Assembly (NCBI GenBank): GCA_023238725.1
Contig: CM041553.1
Location: 6,595,001-6,659,000, forward strand
Reading direction: 5' to 3'
DNA: 64,000 bases
From: Scortum barcoo
Lineage: Eukaryota; Chordata; Actinopteri; Centrarchiformes; Terapontidae
Shown here: one piece after another, positions 35,558-47,500 of the stretch
How positions within the stretch are numbered: the first letter of the stretch is position 1
How the letters are laid out: the number at the start of each line of letters is the position of its first letter
Notes under the pieces: model-generated
The model's input: the letters and a program-made list of their open reading frames with translations, nothing else
Told to the model about the DNA's origin: nothing
Database searches by the model: none
Position numbers and translations under genes: made by a program

Positions 35558-35689
35558 ATGTACACTCACTGTTACGTCTCAGCTCCCATTAGTTATTATG
35601 ATGCGTCTCCTCCTGATGGCTTCGTGGAAATGGAGGTAGGAATAAAATGTCAAAGAGCTGGAGACTTGTACAACACTGAGAACAGCTGA
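35558..35689 (+). CDS. small ORF (43 codons) at the divergent side of the nfil3 CpG region
   Basis: The plus-strand frame begins MYTHCYVSAPISYYDASPPD and contains GAG/GTAGGA, a possible splice donor after the 26th codon. It points away from the nfil3-like gene and could belong to a divergent transcript. I recognise no family, and chance is a fair explanation. Confidence 0.15.
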   Translation: MYTHCYVSAPISYYDASPPDGFVEMEVGIKCQRAGDLYNTENS

Positions 35690-35699
35690 GGGATGGTTT

Positions 35700-38380
35700 T
35701 TCCAAAATAGTGTGCTTTTTTTTTGTTTTTTTGGTGAAGTCTGTGTTTTGATGCTGCCACAGTGGAAGTGCAGGACACATAACTGAGTCTGTTATCTTTA
35801 AATTACTTGTGCAACAGATTTTTGCATAATCAACAGCATGAAGACTTTTGGACTCATTTACACAGCACTTGTGCAACTGTTATCACTGTTATGATCAATA
35901 TAAATGAGTCATAACTCTTTCTCCTACCCCCCCCCCACCGACCCCCTTCACGTGTAGGACACATTGAAGAATATGTGAAAGTCAGCTGCCATCACAGTCT
36001 TCAGAGATATGCAGGCTGATTGTGGCCAAACAGATAAATGTCCTCTCACACTCATCTATTGCACTGTTACAAAGATAGAAGCTGTGCTATGAGAGAGTAT
36101 CAGTGCTTCTCACAGCCACCGTCCTTTCCCTGCTTTGTTTATTCTGGTTTGAGCCTCTCTCACAGACACGGGGGAGAAACGCATCCTGCCAGTGTCTGTC
36201 TGTTATGTTAACTGAGTTGTGTTTGCAGTGGCAGACAGCAGAGTTTAACCCTTCGTTTACACACGAAGGTCTTTATTGTTTTAGTATTCAAAAAAACAAT
36301 GGCTGATATTGTTTTTTTTTTTTTTGGTCCTGCTTGATATGTAATATGTATTATATTTTTTATTTAGCCATGCTCAATATTAATGTTGCAGCAAGACTGA
36401 CAGTAGAAATAATGAATCTACATTCATCTACCTCTCATCTTGGAAGTGTCACCAGGTAGTTTGGAAATGATTTTTTTTTAAAGGAAAACAGTCAAAACAC
36501 ACATCTTCTATGACTCATAAGATGGAGCATAACAGAAAAATGTACTTTCCTCGCTATAAATAAATGCATCATTATATAATCTTAATGTTAATTAAATGTT
36601 TAGCTTTAAATGAAATGGATGTGTATTATCTGCTTACGAGCTTTTCTATTATCCCACAAAGCCCGCTGTCCTTATCACCACCATTTTTAATGAGCAGTTA
36701 CGTCAGCCCTGTTTTGTATCAGACACCCATCCATTTCCAACCCACTTTCTCACTCACATCCCTTCCCCCTGCTTTGTCTCAACACACACGTGCACCCGTT
36801 CACTACACACACACACACACACACCATCATCACCACCATTAGACCACGTTGGGGAAACGGAGGCCTTGAACTTGTCTAACTCCTCCCCCAACCAGTTTGG
36901 TATAGCCACCAACCCCCAACACACTTCTCCATCTCTCTGCATGCAGGCATTCCCTTGGCAACGGTGGTGTGGTGGTGCCTGCCTAGCAACCAGAAGGCTC
37001 TCTCTCCTTCCTATATGGCTATGGCATGGGGGGTTTGCGGACTGGGCACAATGAAGATTGATCGCAGACAAAAGACCTCATGTGTATCTCATGTTGTCGT
37101 TGTGAGGGCCGCAGCCTAAAGAGAGGGTCTCTGCAACTGCACAAGTCTGATGTTACGCTGTCATTAAAATTCATTTGTGTACGTTATGCAAATGTAATTT
37201 TCCTGCTCCAGCCTCATATTTGCGTTGTGCTTTTTGAATAAAAATGGGTAATTTGAGGGTGGGAGTGCTGCACTTCCAATACATAGTCACATCCTTGCTT
37301 GTTCTGCATGTGCGGCATGTGGCTCTAGAGTGAGCACAATGGAGGAGACGACCTCTGTAGTAACACCGCTGTGAATGAATGGATGAGAGTCAGTGATCCA
37401 TGCAGGTAAAGACATATGGCGCCACCTGGTGTTGATGCACAAAAAGTGACTGAATACTGAAAATGGAGATATTCAAGAATGTGTTGATATGTGCGAATAG
37501 AGAACAATGGCACCCAGTTAGATGAATCGTATTCTCAGATAATGATCAATAATTCAGTGTGTGTGTTGCAGCGTTCTGGCTCCCTGCCACTGTAAGAATG
37601 TACTTTGCAGCACCTCCACTTTTGTCCATCTGCAGATTTGTACTCTTTCCAGGTGTTAATGTATTCTGAACTTGTATCTTTCACCTCCTTATGGGCCAAT
37701 CAGCCTCCACCGCAGCTGTTTCAATGCTAAAAATAGCTTTCATACTGCTGACGTGATGGATGACTCATGCAGAGTCTCAGTCCTCTCCCTGAATCCTTCA
37801 CACTGCCCCTCTCTCCCCGGCTCTGTCCGACACCCCACTGTCCTGCCTCATTTCAATAACCTTAGTCCAGAAACACCGGGGTGGTGCTGACATTTTAAAG
37901 GCGTTTATTAAAGGAGGGATGTGAGTGAAATTCAAATCATATCAGTTAAGATGAAAATTAAATTAGTAACACATTCATACTCTTGCGCAGTGCACCCTTT
38001 TCTCTGGTGCCACACCTACCATGACTCTTTCTGCCCCAGCTGGGTTATTGTTTTTTTTTTTTTTTTTAAATCCCAACCACTCCTTCCTGTGATGTAACGC
38101 AAAATGCAGTTTAAAAAAACTCTCTTGCATATTTCATGTTGGTGGTTGTATAAGCACAAAACAGTACTGTCTCTAGGTTATTATTAGGTTATTATTTATT
38201 TCTGAAACTGTCACACTCATTTCATCAGGTGATTTTTACATACAGATAATTTTATATTACAGTCATATAATGCCAAACGACAGTGTGTGCTGCATGCTCT
38301 ATTACAGTGAAACTAAATGCAGATGGTTTGTCATGTAAAATATACTTGATCCATCATAATTCAGATTTTTTTTTACATAA
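35700..38380. other. intergenic interval between the two nfil3-like genes
   Basis: No gene was recognised. The interval holds poly(T) runs (36310-36325, 38049-38067), a short CA/CAT tract at 36800-36838, a block with two RFX-type half sites (36951-36994), and a CTCF-like motif at 37419. Confidence 0.5.
37419..37434 (-). promoter_or_regulatory. CTCF-like motif, reverse orientation
   Basis: The minus strand reads AACACCAGGTGGCGCC, which fits the CTCF core with one deviation at its first position. It faces the forward motifs at 13008 and 25086. Confidence 0.4.
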
Positions 38381-38388
38381 AATACATT

Positions 38389-38394
38389 TTTATT
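38389..38394 (-). terminator. candidate poly(A) signal of the second nfil3-like gene
   Basis: The minus strand reads AATAAA about 740 bases after the stop codon. It is the first hexamer met in that direction, so the inferred 3'UTR spans about 38370-39129. Confidence 0.35.
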
Positions 38395-39129
38395 TAATAC
38401 TTTTGTATATGTCTTGCTGTCATAAGATAAGCCAGATACAGATACAGATACAGTAAACGACACATAAAGATCACAAAAACAAGTACACTCAAATAAAAGG
38501 TGTCGGTGGTCATTTGTCTGTTTTTTTTTGGGACGGCACGTATTTGTACTGTTTTCAGCACAATATGTTTAACACAAGATACTGTTGTTATACAGTATTT
38601 ATACTGAAAGCCTATAAACGGTATGTTTTCTCACAGAAGACAAAAATGATATTTCCATATGAGAGTAGAGGTGCACTTGGTGAAATTGAAGTGTGACATT
38701 TCACATTGTGTATTGTAATGTATCTCACATCTCTTCCAGTGCTTCTGACAGACCTGTTCAATCAAGTACTAAAAATGTACAGCATTCTTCAAATATCAGG
38801 AAATCAACATGATCCAAGGACATGTGATGACTCACACAGAAATCACTTTTAGTTTAGTGGTTGTTAAGGATTTTTCTGAGATGTTGGATGCGTTGGTGTT
38901 TCCTGGTAGTTGTGTGCTGACGAGAGAACAAACATGCTCCTACACTAAGCTTTTCCAGTGAAACAGATGTTTTAAATAAGGTGTGTCACTCCAGAGGTAA
39001 CTGTTTACACTGGGACCACACTACACTGTGGAAATCAGCAGTCTGTAAGATCAAAGGTGGTTTGGAAAAATGTACACTGAAATCCTTCTGTTACCTGTAG
39101 TCCAGACCTGATCCCCTGGTGCTCAGGTT

Positions 39130-40380
39130 TTAAGTGATCTTAGAAAGCAGCTGCTGAGAGAAGAGCCTCTTGAGTTGAGCCACTTCCTGAGACAAACAGC
39201 TGATCTGAGACCTGAGACTGATGTCTTCTGTCAAACACTTGGCATCTCTGGAGTTCTGCAGGGTAGAGCAGTTATAGTATTCAGAGGACAGGCCCTGATA
39301 CTGCTGCCTAAATCCACCACAGGCCTCCTCCCTGGACCAAGGAGCCTGACTCTCCGTCCGACTGTCCCATCCCACCTGCTGCTGGTTTCTCACCTGAATG
39401 TTTGGCCCCACCGTGGCTACAGGCGGCCCAGTTTGTCTGTTATCAGAGGATGGAGACATCTCCCCTCCATCGGTGCAGCCACCAGGGCCTTTGAAGCGGA
39501 GCTTGTGCGGGAGGCTCTTCAGACCCTCGGACGAGTCTTGTCTGTTTACACACTGACTTTCGTTGACCTCCAGGGGACAGATGTGGGGGGTGACGTAGCC
39601 CTGTTGTTCCTCCCCCAGCTCCCTTGGAGAAGGCCCGCCATGCTCAGTCAGTGTGCCTTCAAAAAACATAGGGCTGCTCACATTTGAGCTGCATGAGTTG
39701 GAGACGCCAGAGTCCTCGGACACACTGTGACTTGACAGGGGTCCGGCTCCTCTCAGTCCATAGATGGCACCTTGCTGCGGGGGGTGAGGGTGGATGTGGT
39801 TGGTGCTGGGCTGCGTGTTGAGGTATGAGGCTCCGTCAGTGTGAGGCTGGCAGAAATGTGTCGTACTGGGTGCTGGGTGAGCACAGAGGGATGCAGACAG
39901 CGGCAGGATGGACACATCAGACGGGTCCTTGACCAGGCCGAAGCGAAACTTCAGGGCCAGCAGCTCGGCCCTCAGGCGGGCGTTCTCCTCCAGCAGGCCC
40001 AGGACTCTGCGCTCCAGCACCATGTCATTGGCCCGCCGCTTCTCTCTGGACCTCTTGGCTGCCTCGTTGTTTTTCCTCCTCTTGTCCCAGTAGCCTTCAT
40101 CTTTCTTCTCCTCCTGGATGAACTCTCGCTTACGGCGCACTCCGTTGCCACTGTCCTCATCGCAGCTGCTACCAGCCTTGGCCTCAGCGGCGTTGGCGAG
40201 GCTCTCTCTGCGTTTGAGGGAGAGGGTGCGACCCAGGAGGGTTTGGGCCAGCTGGCTTGTGGAGGTCAGGATGGAAACAGCCTCGTCGGTGAAGGACACG
40301 GCCGCTCCCAGAGACCTGGACTCCAGCAGTGGGGGCACTGACTGCTCCTGGATGATGCCTCCTTCAGTCTGACCCGTCAT
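39130..40380 (-). CDS. nfil3-like: NFIL3/E4BP4-family bZIP transcription factor, paralogue 2
   Basis: A 416-residue protein in one coding exon. The basic region (YWDKRRKNNEAAKRSREKRR, residues 97-116) and zipper (about 120-148) are clearly NFIL3-type, preceded by VRRKREFIQEEKKD. The inner mark SLPHKLRFK and the C-terminal leucine-rich segment (LRSQISCLSQEVAQLKRLFS) correspond to the end of human NFIL3, so this copy keeps the family's C-terminus that its neighbour lacks. It is predicted to be a nuclear D-box-binding repressor. The start was placed at ATG 40378-40380 (MTGQTEGG), because 48 codons further upstream the open frame crosses a probable splice acceptor (AG at 40428-40429) and has no good initiator. 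The gene shares strand with paralogue 1, with about 10.4 kb between the coding exons. The bZIP core differs from paralogue 1 at several zipper positions (ERRVLGLLEENARLRAELL against ENRVMALNEENVRLKTELL), so dimer choice may differ. Confidence 0.9.
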   Translation of the reverse strand: MTGQTEGGIIQEQSVPPLLESRSLGAAVSFTDEAVSILTSTSQLAQTLLGRTLSLKRRESLANAAEAKAGSSCDEDSGNGVRRKREFIQEEKKDEGYWDKRRKNNEAAKRSREKRRANDMVLERRVLGLLEENARLRAELLALKFRFGLVKDPSDVSILPLSASLCAHPAPSTTHFCQPHTDGASYLNTQPSTNHIHPHPPQQGAIYGLRGAGPLSSHSVSEDSGVSNSCSSNVSSPMFFEGTLTEHGGPSPRELGEEQQGYVTPHICPLEVNESQCVNRQDSSEGLKSLPHKLRFKGPGGCTDGGEMSPSSDNRQTGPPVATVGPNIQVRNQQQVGWDSRTESQAPWSREEACGGFRQQYQGLSSEYYNCSTLQNSRDAKCLTEDISLRSQISCLSQEVAQLKRLFSQQLLSKIT

Positions 40381-40456
40381 GTTCAAACACTCCTGAGTTG
40401 ACACTTTGGGCAGCTGTGTGGGGAGTCCTGTGGTTCGGGGTGAAGTGTGTTGTAAT

Positions 40457-40471
40457 GGCGCCACCTTGTGG
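40457..40471 (-). promoter_or_regulatory. CTCF-like motif, reverse orientation
   Basis: The minus strand reads CCACAAGGTGGCGCC, an exact fit to the CTCF core. It lies in the presumed 5'UTR intron of the second nfil3-like gene, 77 bases before the start codon. Confidence 0.45.
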
Positions 40472-41166
40472 TGACAAAAACAAACAAGTGGAGGTGATGT
40501 GAGCGTTTGTTTACAAGGTTGCAAAAATATTAAATCATTATACTGCTGCCAGCTGAAAGTTGTAACGTATTTAGTAAGAGGAAAAGTTTTAAAAGATGAA
40601 AAAACACTTACATTAAATAAATACTTACAAGCTTTTCAGTGTGGTAAATCTACATTAATGGAAGCTCATACTAACAGTGTTATTTGATACAAAAACTCAT
40701 AAGATCTATATTTACAGGTACAGGGAAACTTTTATTTATCATTTTATAGCTATTAAGTGACCGTATTAAGTTTATAAAGAGGGGAGAGACAGAAAGAAGA
40801 GAAAAGAAAGAAGAGAAAGAAATAATGTAATTCAAAGATCCAAAATGTTTGATCATTCCTTTAAAAAAAACTTCAATCTAGTATAATTCAGATGACAACT
40901 CATTATTATGATGAATTATTTTCTACCCAGTGGCCACAACCAGACACTTACAATTAGTGTTATCACTGCCAAAACGTTTTCATCAGACTCTAAATCCTGA
41001 ATAGATGACTGATGAGTTTACTGTCTACATCTCCCATTAAAATCCCCACGGTGCCGGATGATAATGAGACGATAAGCGTTCATAAACTTTGTGAAATAAC
41101 CATCTGAATAGGATCCAGCAGTCACATTAAAGTGATGGTAAATGAGCGGTGCAGAGAGTCACTCAC

Positions 41167-41340
41167 CAGTCCCAGCTGCTGCAGACCTCCTCAGTCTGAC
41201 AGAGGAAACGTGGAGCTCCGCAGGTCGTCTGGATCTCTCCGCTCCTCACAAGCCCCGCATCTCTCTGTCGGTCCTTCCCCCGCTCATCGGTTCAGCTGGG
41301 GTCGGATCCTCACCCGGACTGACCCCCCCCCCTCTCTCTC
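41167..41340 (-). promoter_or_regulatory. inferred 5'UTR exon and promoter of the second nfil3-like gene
   Basis: On the minus strand GGGACTG/GTGAGT (donor GT at 41165-41166) is a strong 5' splice site in a locally CpG-richer segment. Joined to the acceptor at 40428 it would leave 47 leader bases before the ATG. The frame upstream of the ATG stays open across exon 2, so an N-terminal extension cannot be excluded. Confidence 0.4.
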
Positions 41341-43275
41341 CCTCCTCCCTCCTAACTGGAAGCCAGCTGAGACACACAGAATAAACAGCAACGAAACCGA
41401 GCTGCCGTCCACACAGGTCCTCTGCAGGCGGCCCGCTGTCAGTCAGGGATTTAAAGATCAGCATCGACAGTAAACGAAACTGTAAACCAACCATCAGCAA
41501 ATCATCTGGGACGTGACTGACAGGTGACACTGGGAAAACAAACGCTTTCACAGCCTGACAGAGCAGATCTGTTCACAGCAGCACTTTTATCCGTCAAACA
41601 CGACATGCGATGTGTCAGACAGACAATCAGCCGAGGCCTGCCTCTGCCATAATAACAGGCTCCTCTATAATTGGCCCTTATTAAATACACACCTCACAGT
41701 ACCTCTCATTGTTAGGTGCAGTGGTGGAGAGTAAATAATTAGCCTTCATTAACTCAGACACTGCCTGCAAGTTTGGAGATTTACTTTTACTTTTTATCTT
41801 TACTTGTTACTTTTGTTATTAATTAATATGCAGATTCATAATAGAGACACATATATATGTATGCACACTATACTGCATGGTGAGTACTTTAAAGTCTGTA
41901 TAGATAAATATATAATCTTGGATAGTTAAAGTGAAATAAATGTCTGTTAAGTCACTATCTATTGCTGAATGATGCAACAGAGTGGTCATTGAGCTTATGG
42001 CCCACTGATGAAAGTCTGCAGCATGTAAAGTATTATGACTTAAGTGTCTGCAGTGACTTTCCCAGAAATATCACACGTGGTGCACAGATACATAGACAAT
42101 GGAATTTAGGAAGTGAGGTCCAAAAACATGCCTGTGATTAAAGCTCAATGCCATAGGTACCAACAAAATGAAAATCTTTGAAATTATAGCTTTAAATAAC
42201 GTTTGATGCTAATATTGTCATACTTTAGCTTAAGTAAAACTTTTATCCACCAGTGAGCAGGTATAATGTTTACCATTAGTGTTACTATCCCAACTTTTAC
42301 TAATTAGCAGTAACAGAGTACTGGTGGTGGAACTGTGATGAGTTTAGCAAGATTTAGTCAGAAACCAAAGTACTGGACAAAGTAGGGAAAGAAAAGGATG
42401 ACCTCTTAGAGGACATAAATACATGTAAGTTCTTCAGTAAGGACTTTTACAGCTCTACCTGGAATTCTTGCTTTAGACTGATCCTGGGCAAGTTGTTAAA
42501 CCTGGTCTCCACCCCTACATTTAAACAGTGGAAGATATCACAAGCTCTTTTTCTCTCTGTTACACACAGACACAAACACAGGCCTGAAACTCCTCAAAGT
42601 GAGTTTAAGAAATTACACAACATGCTTGACTCATCAGTTTAAATGATTAAAAAACATTTATATACTTGCTCATTTGAAAGTTTTTTGAGCAGACAAATCT
42701 CATATTTGTTGTGATTTTCATACGGTAAAGATCGCTGCTCATCCATCTAACACTTCATGTATCAACAGGTTTTCCACATATCAGTGTTAGTCATCCAGTG
42801 TTAGTCGAAGTCATCCAGTTTACCAAAGCCTGTGCTGACAGCGGTCACGGTGGTTTGAATTATCCTCATTTGCTCTCTGCAGAACTCATAACAAGGAGTT
42901 CAAGGTAACAAAGTTTCATGGAAAAATGTGTTGTGTGCATGCTCTCTTTGATCCTCTACAAACACGTGCACAAATAGAACATGTGACCATATTTTTATTT
43001 CCATCACAACATTAGATTACACTGGTCACCCCTATCAAAGAACAAGGAGGATGTGAAATGTCACTCACTCACACAAGTTTTCTTCTTTTTCAGAGAGATT
43101 TGGCCTCCCCACATATGAACAAAACAATCAAATCACCATGTTACTGCACCTGTGAGTTAATCTATAAATTATATAACCTTGTATTGTAAATGAAGAATGT
43201 AAAGACGGCCGTACAGAGAGAGTGAGTCACTTGAATGCCAGTTGATAGTGTGAATGGAAAAGAGAGGTGTTATGC

Positions 43276-43279
<4 letters not shown>

Positions 43280-43310
<31 letters not shown>
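43280..43310. repeat. (AG)n microsatellite
   Basis: About 15 AG units without interruption. Confidence 0.95.
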
Positions 43311-43311
<1 letters not shown>

Positions 43312-44344
43312 ATGTGAGGACTGCTCAGTGCAGGCAGTTCAGTCGGGGTGAGGTTGCTCAGAAAAAAGGAACACTGTTCGACGAGCGATTTGCTGGACAG
43401 TGATACTTCCACCCTGCACATGGAAATGCCTCACACTGGACCGCTCTATCTGCGTGTCAATCTCACCAGTTTCTCCCAAAACAAGGCAGCACTTAACTTC
43501 CCATTCTGTAATATATGCGCATCCTCAACAATGTCACTATTGATCTGTGATCTGGACAGATCAGTTTGAACATGTTGGTGCGTGGCTGTGACATGCAGTG
43601 GTGGAGGTCAGGGTGAACTTCTGTGAAAGGAAGATTGTACTGCTGTCCTGAGGTTCAGCCAAGTGAGCTGCCAACAAATTAGATTGAATTCAAACTTCTC
43701 TGTTTTCAACATTGCTCCTCTTTGGAAAGTAATTGTACCAGAAATTCTCACTGCCTCCTGATACACGGGGTTATATACTCATAAAGTCCCAAAAAAGTCT
43801 TCTTTTGACCCCTGAAAATTTAATTATTATATCACAAGTTGTGCATTGAAGTGCTATTGTTGTAATACGAGCGCAGCAATCATTTAAACATTTTTCTGTG
43901 AAACTTTCTGGTTCCAGGTATAATTCCTCAATCTGGTGGCACTTAACACTGTAGTTACACTCATAATGAATGGACAACTTGTCACAATTCATAAAGATGC
44001 TTCAGTACGTAATAAGTTTTGCCTTAAATGAATATAGAGAGCGCTATCTCACCACAGTGTGTCTGTCTCAGCACAGAAATCACTCTGCAGCATGTAATAT
44101 TAGTATTCTTCTGTCAGAATATAGAAGACATTCACTGGGATGGCATAAGATCTGAGTCATACTATTTATGGTATGTATGTAGTATGTTTGTACTTGCAAA
44201 CTGACTCATCTGTGGCCATCAGCTCTGACCCTCCACGACTAATCATAATCCCATGTGCTGTGCTGAAGGTTGATGCTGTAACAGTCAACAATAGTTAAAT
44301 CACTGGACATGCTTCACTGACAATGTGTCCGCTCTGTGCCGTGG

Positions 44345-44354
44345 ATTATGTAAC
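44345..44354 (+). promoter_or_regulatory. D-box (NFIL3/PAR-bZIP site)
   Basis: ATTATGTAAC is an exact RTTAYGTAAY match, about 3 kb upstream of the second nfil3-like promoter. No RORE is nearby. Confidence 0.35.
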
Positions 44355-44526
44355 TGCAATAGTGTGCAAAATACGAAAACAACAATGTGCGTGTATGTGA
44401 GTGTGTGCTTTAAAACTGCAGAAGATGCTTTGGATAAATAATATGCAGGAGAATAAATGTGATGTTGTCTTAGACAGTCAGTTTGCCAAAAAGAAAAAAT
44501 ACCAAAATTAAAAGTACCCTGAGATG

Positions 44527-44555
44527 TTTTTTTTTTTTTTTTTTTTTTTTTTTTT
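44527..44555. repeat. poly(T) run
   Basis: 29 consecutive T. It may mark the tail of an old retroposon on the minus strand, but no body could be recognised. Confidence 0.9.
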
Positions 44556-47500
44556 GGTGGAGTAATGTTTTCATGAGTAGGTTATCATTTTGTTTGTGGC
44601 ACGAACACATGAGAACATGAGGAACGCAGGTGCACATAATACACATTCAGTGGTTTCACATTTCACTGATCAAAGTGTGGTTGTAATGAACCAAGAAATG
44701 CAGAAATATGCCAACATAGGCAGGAGAGATAAAGACTATATCCTAGGATATGTTTATGTAAAAACATACAGCTTTTACAATGTAAAAAAAAAAAAAAGCA
44801 AGGAAAAACTTTTATGAAGAAGAAAATACATTTGTTATGTTTGTCATGACCTCAGGGAAATACACAGTTGGTTATGGTGAGCACTTAATGTAAGCAGAAA
44901 CTCCCTTTAAGAAAAGATAACACAGGTCCACTTTAATATCAGATTGAAATTCAAATTATCCTTCTTATAATGTCCTTTAAGACCAATTCACATTCAAACA
45001 ACCATTAACTGTAAAAACTCCAGCAGCAGCTCTGTTTGCAAAAGGCAGCTATTTAATCATCCACAGTAATGTTGCAGAAAGATAAATGATTGAGCAACAG
45101 CCACTCATTGTAGTTTATCTATCTTTATTGCTTTGGGTGTGAATGTTATAAGATAGATTACATTACAGGGTTGCATACGTTCAGGGCAGAGTGATGTGTG
45201 CATGTGTCCTTGTACTTTGTGTGAACAAATGTAGGTTTGAGAGTAAGGACACTTCTTCAAAGGGCTGACTTTTTTTATTGCTGAGGTCGAGGTTAGGATA
45301 AGCGTTGCTATATTGTTTTGAAGATTATAGGAGCACACCGCCTTATGTACATATCAACATCAGTTTACTAGCCACAAGGAGAACTATTTCATCTGTAAAC
45401 AGCTGTACAATGAAGCGGCTGTGTCATGTTTAAGAAAATTAAATGACATGACATTACATACATTTGAGACTATAATCTTTTAAAAGAAAGTCTGTTTTAT
45501 CATTTGGGACCACAGAGTTTGAAAGATATTGATATTTACCAGTCAAGGAGGTTCCAACAAAAGGCACGATCATGAGGTGTTTTGGTGTTTTTGCTCAAAG
45601 TCTCAAAGTTTGATTTTGCCCATTTATATTTTAAACCACCTCCTGTAAGGGCCACAAGTGTATCAGTGAATCATTGGAGTACCCTTTAATATTAAGGTTA
45701 GGAGCTAGTTAATGTGTTGTGTCAACAATGGTACTCACAAGTACACAAGTACAAATTGTTGTTACAAATGTGTTTGTGCATTCGTGTGTGTGTAAAGCCT
45801 CATTACACTCTTGAAAACCAGGCAAAAAGTCTCTGGCTGCCTGAACACAGAGCGGACAGTGGCCTTATTTGACTTTGTGTGTGTACGCTCAAGTTCAAAT
45901 CAGGGGAATCCGCTCACCCCCCTCCCTCCCTGCCTGCCTGCCTCCCCTCTCTCCCCCCTTTTTACATCCCTCGATCCACTTGGACTCACAGTCCCTCTGA
46001 ACAGTCTCAGCACTGCAGCGGCTTTCACCGCTCTAATCCTCATCCTGCTTTCGGACATCAGGCCAAGATTCCCATTATGTGAGGTTGCGTAATCACAAGC
46101 AAACAGTGCAGTCAGTAACTCCACACATCTGTACAAATGTACCAGTTAAGACTTTTAAGACAAAACACGCACTTTTTTAACTTTTTTTACTATCTGTGTC
46201 TAGAAACCCTCATCTCTCCATCCACATGGAAGGTTGCCAGTTTGGCTCCGTCCCCCACAAAATACAAATGTAGATACAAACATACTGTAGATAGATATCT
46301 TAGTTGGAAGGCTGGTATCAGTGCTGTCCAGGCGTAGCAGGGTTTAATAAATGCAGAGAAAATCCATTTATAGAGGCTCACTGGAGAGGCAGAGCTCCTA
46401 AAATATTAACGTTACAATATAAGCTACAGTGAATGGTGTCTAAGTGTGTGTTTCTCTGTGACTGTGTGTGAGCACAAGTTTGTTTGCTGAACTGAGGTGG
46501 CTCTGCTGCGTCAAAGACACCCCCCCCTCTTCTCGGTAACACTGTTGTTCTGCTCAGTTCACACAGTGTCACCATTCACTGGGTGTTACAGAATGTAAGT
46601 GTCTGAAGGATGAAGAAACAATACAATGCCCGAGGGAGGTTAAATGACAAGTGTTTGAGAATTGAATTGAATTGACTATAACATATCTGTGAGGCAGCTG
46701 AAAATGCTGCCTTCATTTTAAAATCCATGATAGCTGTAGTTAATCTCTGAATAGGAAGTCTAAATATGTCATAGGGTTTATGTGCAGTAATATGAAGAGG
46801 TCTGAAGAGTTTAAAGTATTTTCTCTTCAGTGTGCACTGATTAAATGAGTTATTTTTATTACTTCTGACCTCACTGAGTTCAAGGAAACAAAAACCCCAA
46901 AAGCTTGTTATTCATGCAATACCTACTAAATGAAATGTCCTTTTCATGAGGAAAAGTCACGCATAGAGATTGATTCCTCTGCAGTTCTCCACACACAAAA
47001 ACAAGAGGGAGGGATCTTAATTAAACTCCAATAAACCCTCCTTCAGCTGCTCAACATTCATGTTGCTCCTCTGTGTTTCCAGCCTGGTGAAACATGATTC
47101 TCCCCACTGGATCTGCGGTTGGCAGAGAAGAAGAAAATATGACTCTTTATCTTTCCTAAAACAAATTAACTGATTTAATGAGCTTTTTCCATCATATCCT
47201 CTCTTGAAGTGGGGATTTACAGAAAATGACACAACTCTACAGAGGACTTGTCACGTGCTAGATGACACTTAATGCATGCAGAAACATTGCATCATGGGAA
47301 TTAATTAGAGCACATAGTATTCAGATTTTAAGCTTTGGCCTGGTCATAAACATAATTGTGCTCCTCTTTTCAGACGGAGAGGAAACTCTTTATGCCTCGT
47401 TCATGCTTCACTGCTTGTTTTCTGACTGTAAACACGTCAGCATTGCCATAAAAGCACAATGCCTGCATAATACCCTCTCCAGAAGTATATAACATGATGT

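Larger units (their letters stand above)
34540..35590 (-). promoter_or_regulatory. CpG-rich promoter region of the first nfil3-like gene
   Basis: CpG density rises sharply here relative to the surrounding DNA, with GC-rich segments at 34620-34760, 34840-34900 and 35470-35560. On the minus strand it contains an inferred 5'UTR exon (about 35290 to 35020) with a good donor. A G-quadruplex-type C-run array lies at 34626-34650 and an E-box at 34552-34557. Plus-strand open frames here are artefacts of base composition. Confidence 0.6.

Noticed and set aside
39175..40372. several plus-strand open frames across the second nfil3-like gene
   Set aside because: Antisense shadows of a well-supported bZIP coding exon.
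40381..40524. N-terminal extension of nfil3 paralogue 2 (48 extra codons)
   Set aside because: The extension crosses a probable splice acceptor and begins with sequence unlike NFIL3; MTGQTEGG is a better start.
34552..42968. E-box (CACGTG) enrichment around the nfil3 genes
   Set aside because: Five sites were seen (32806, 34552, 35949, 36787, 42963), but the motif is short and by hand estimate about ten are expected in 64 kb, so no enrichment is claimed.
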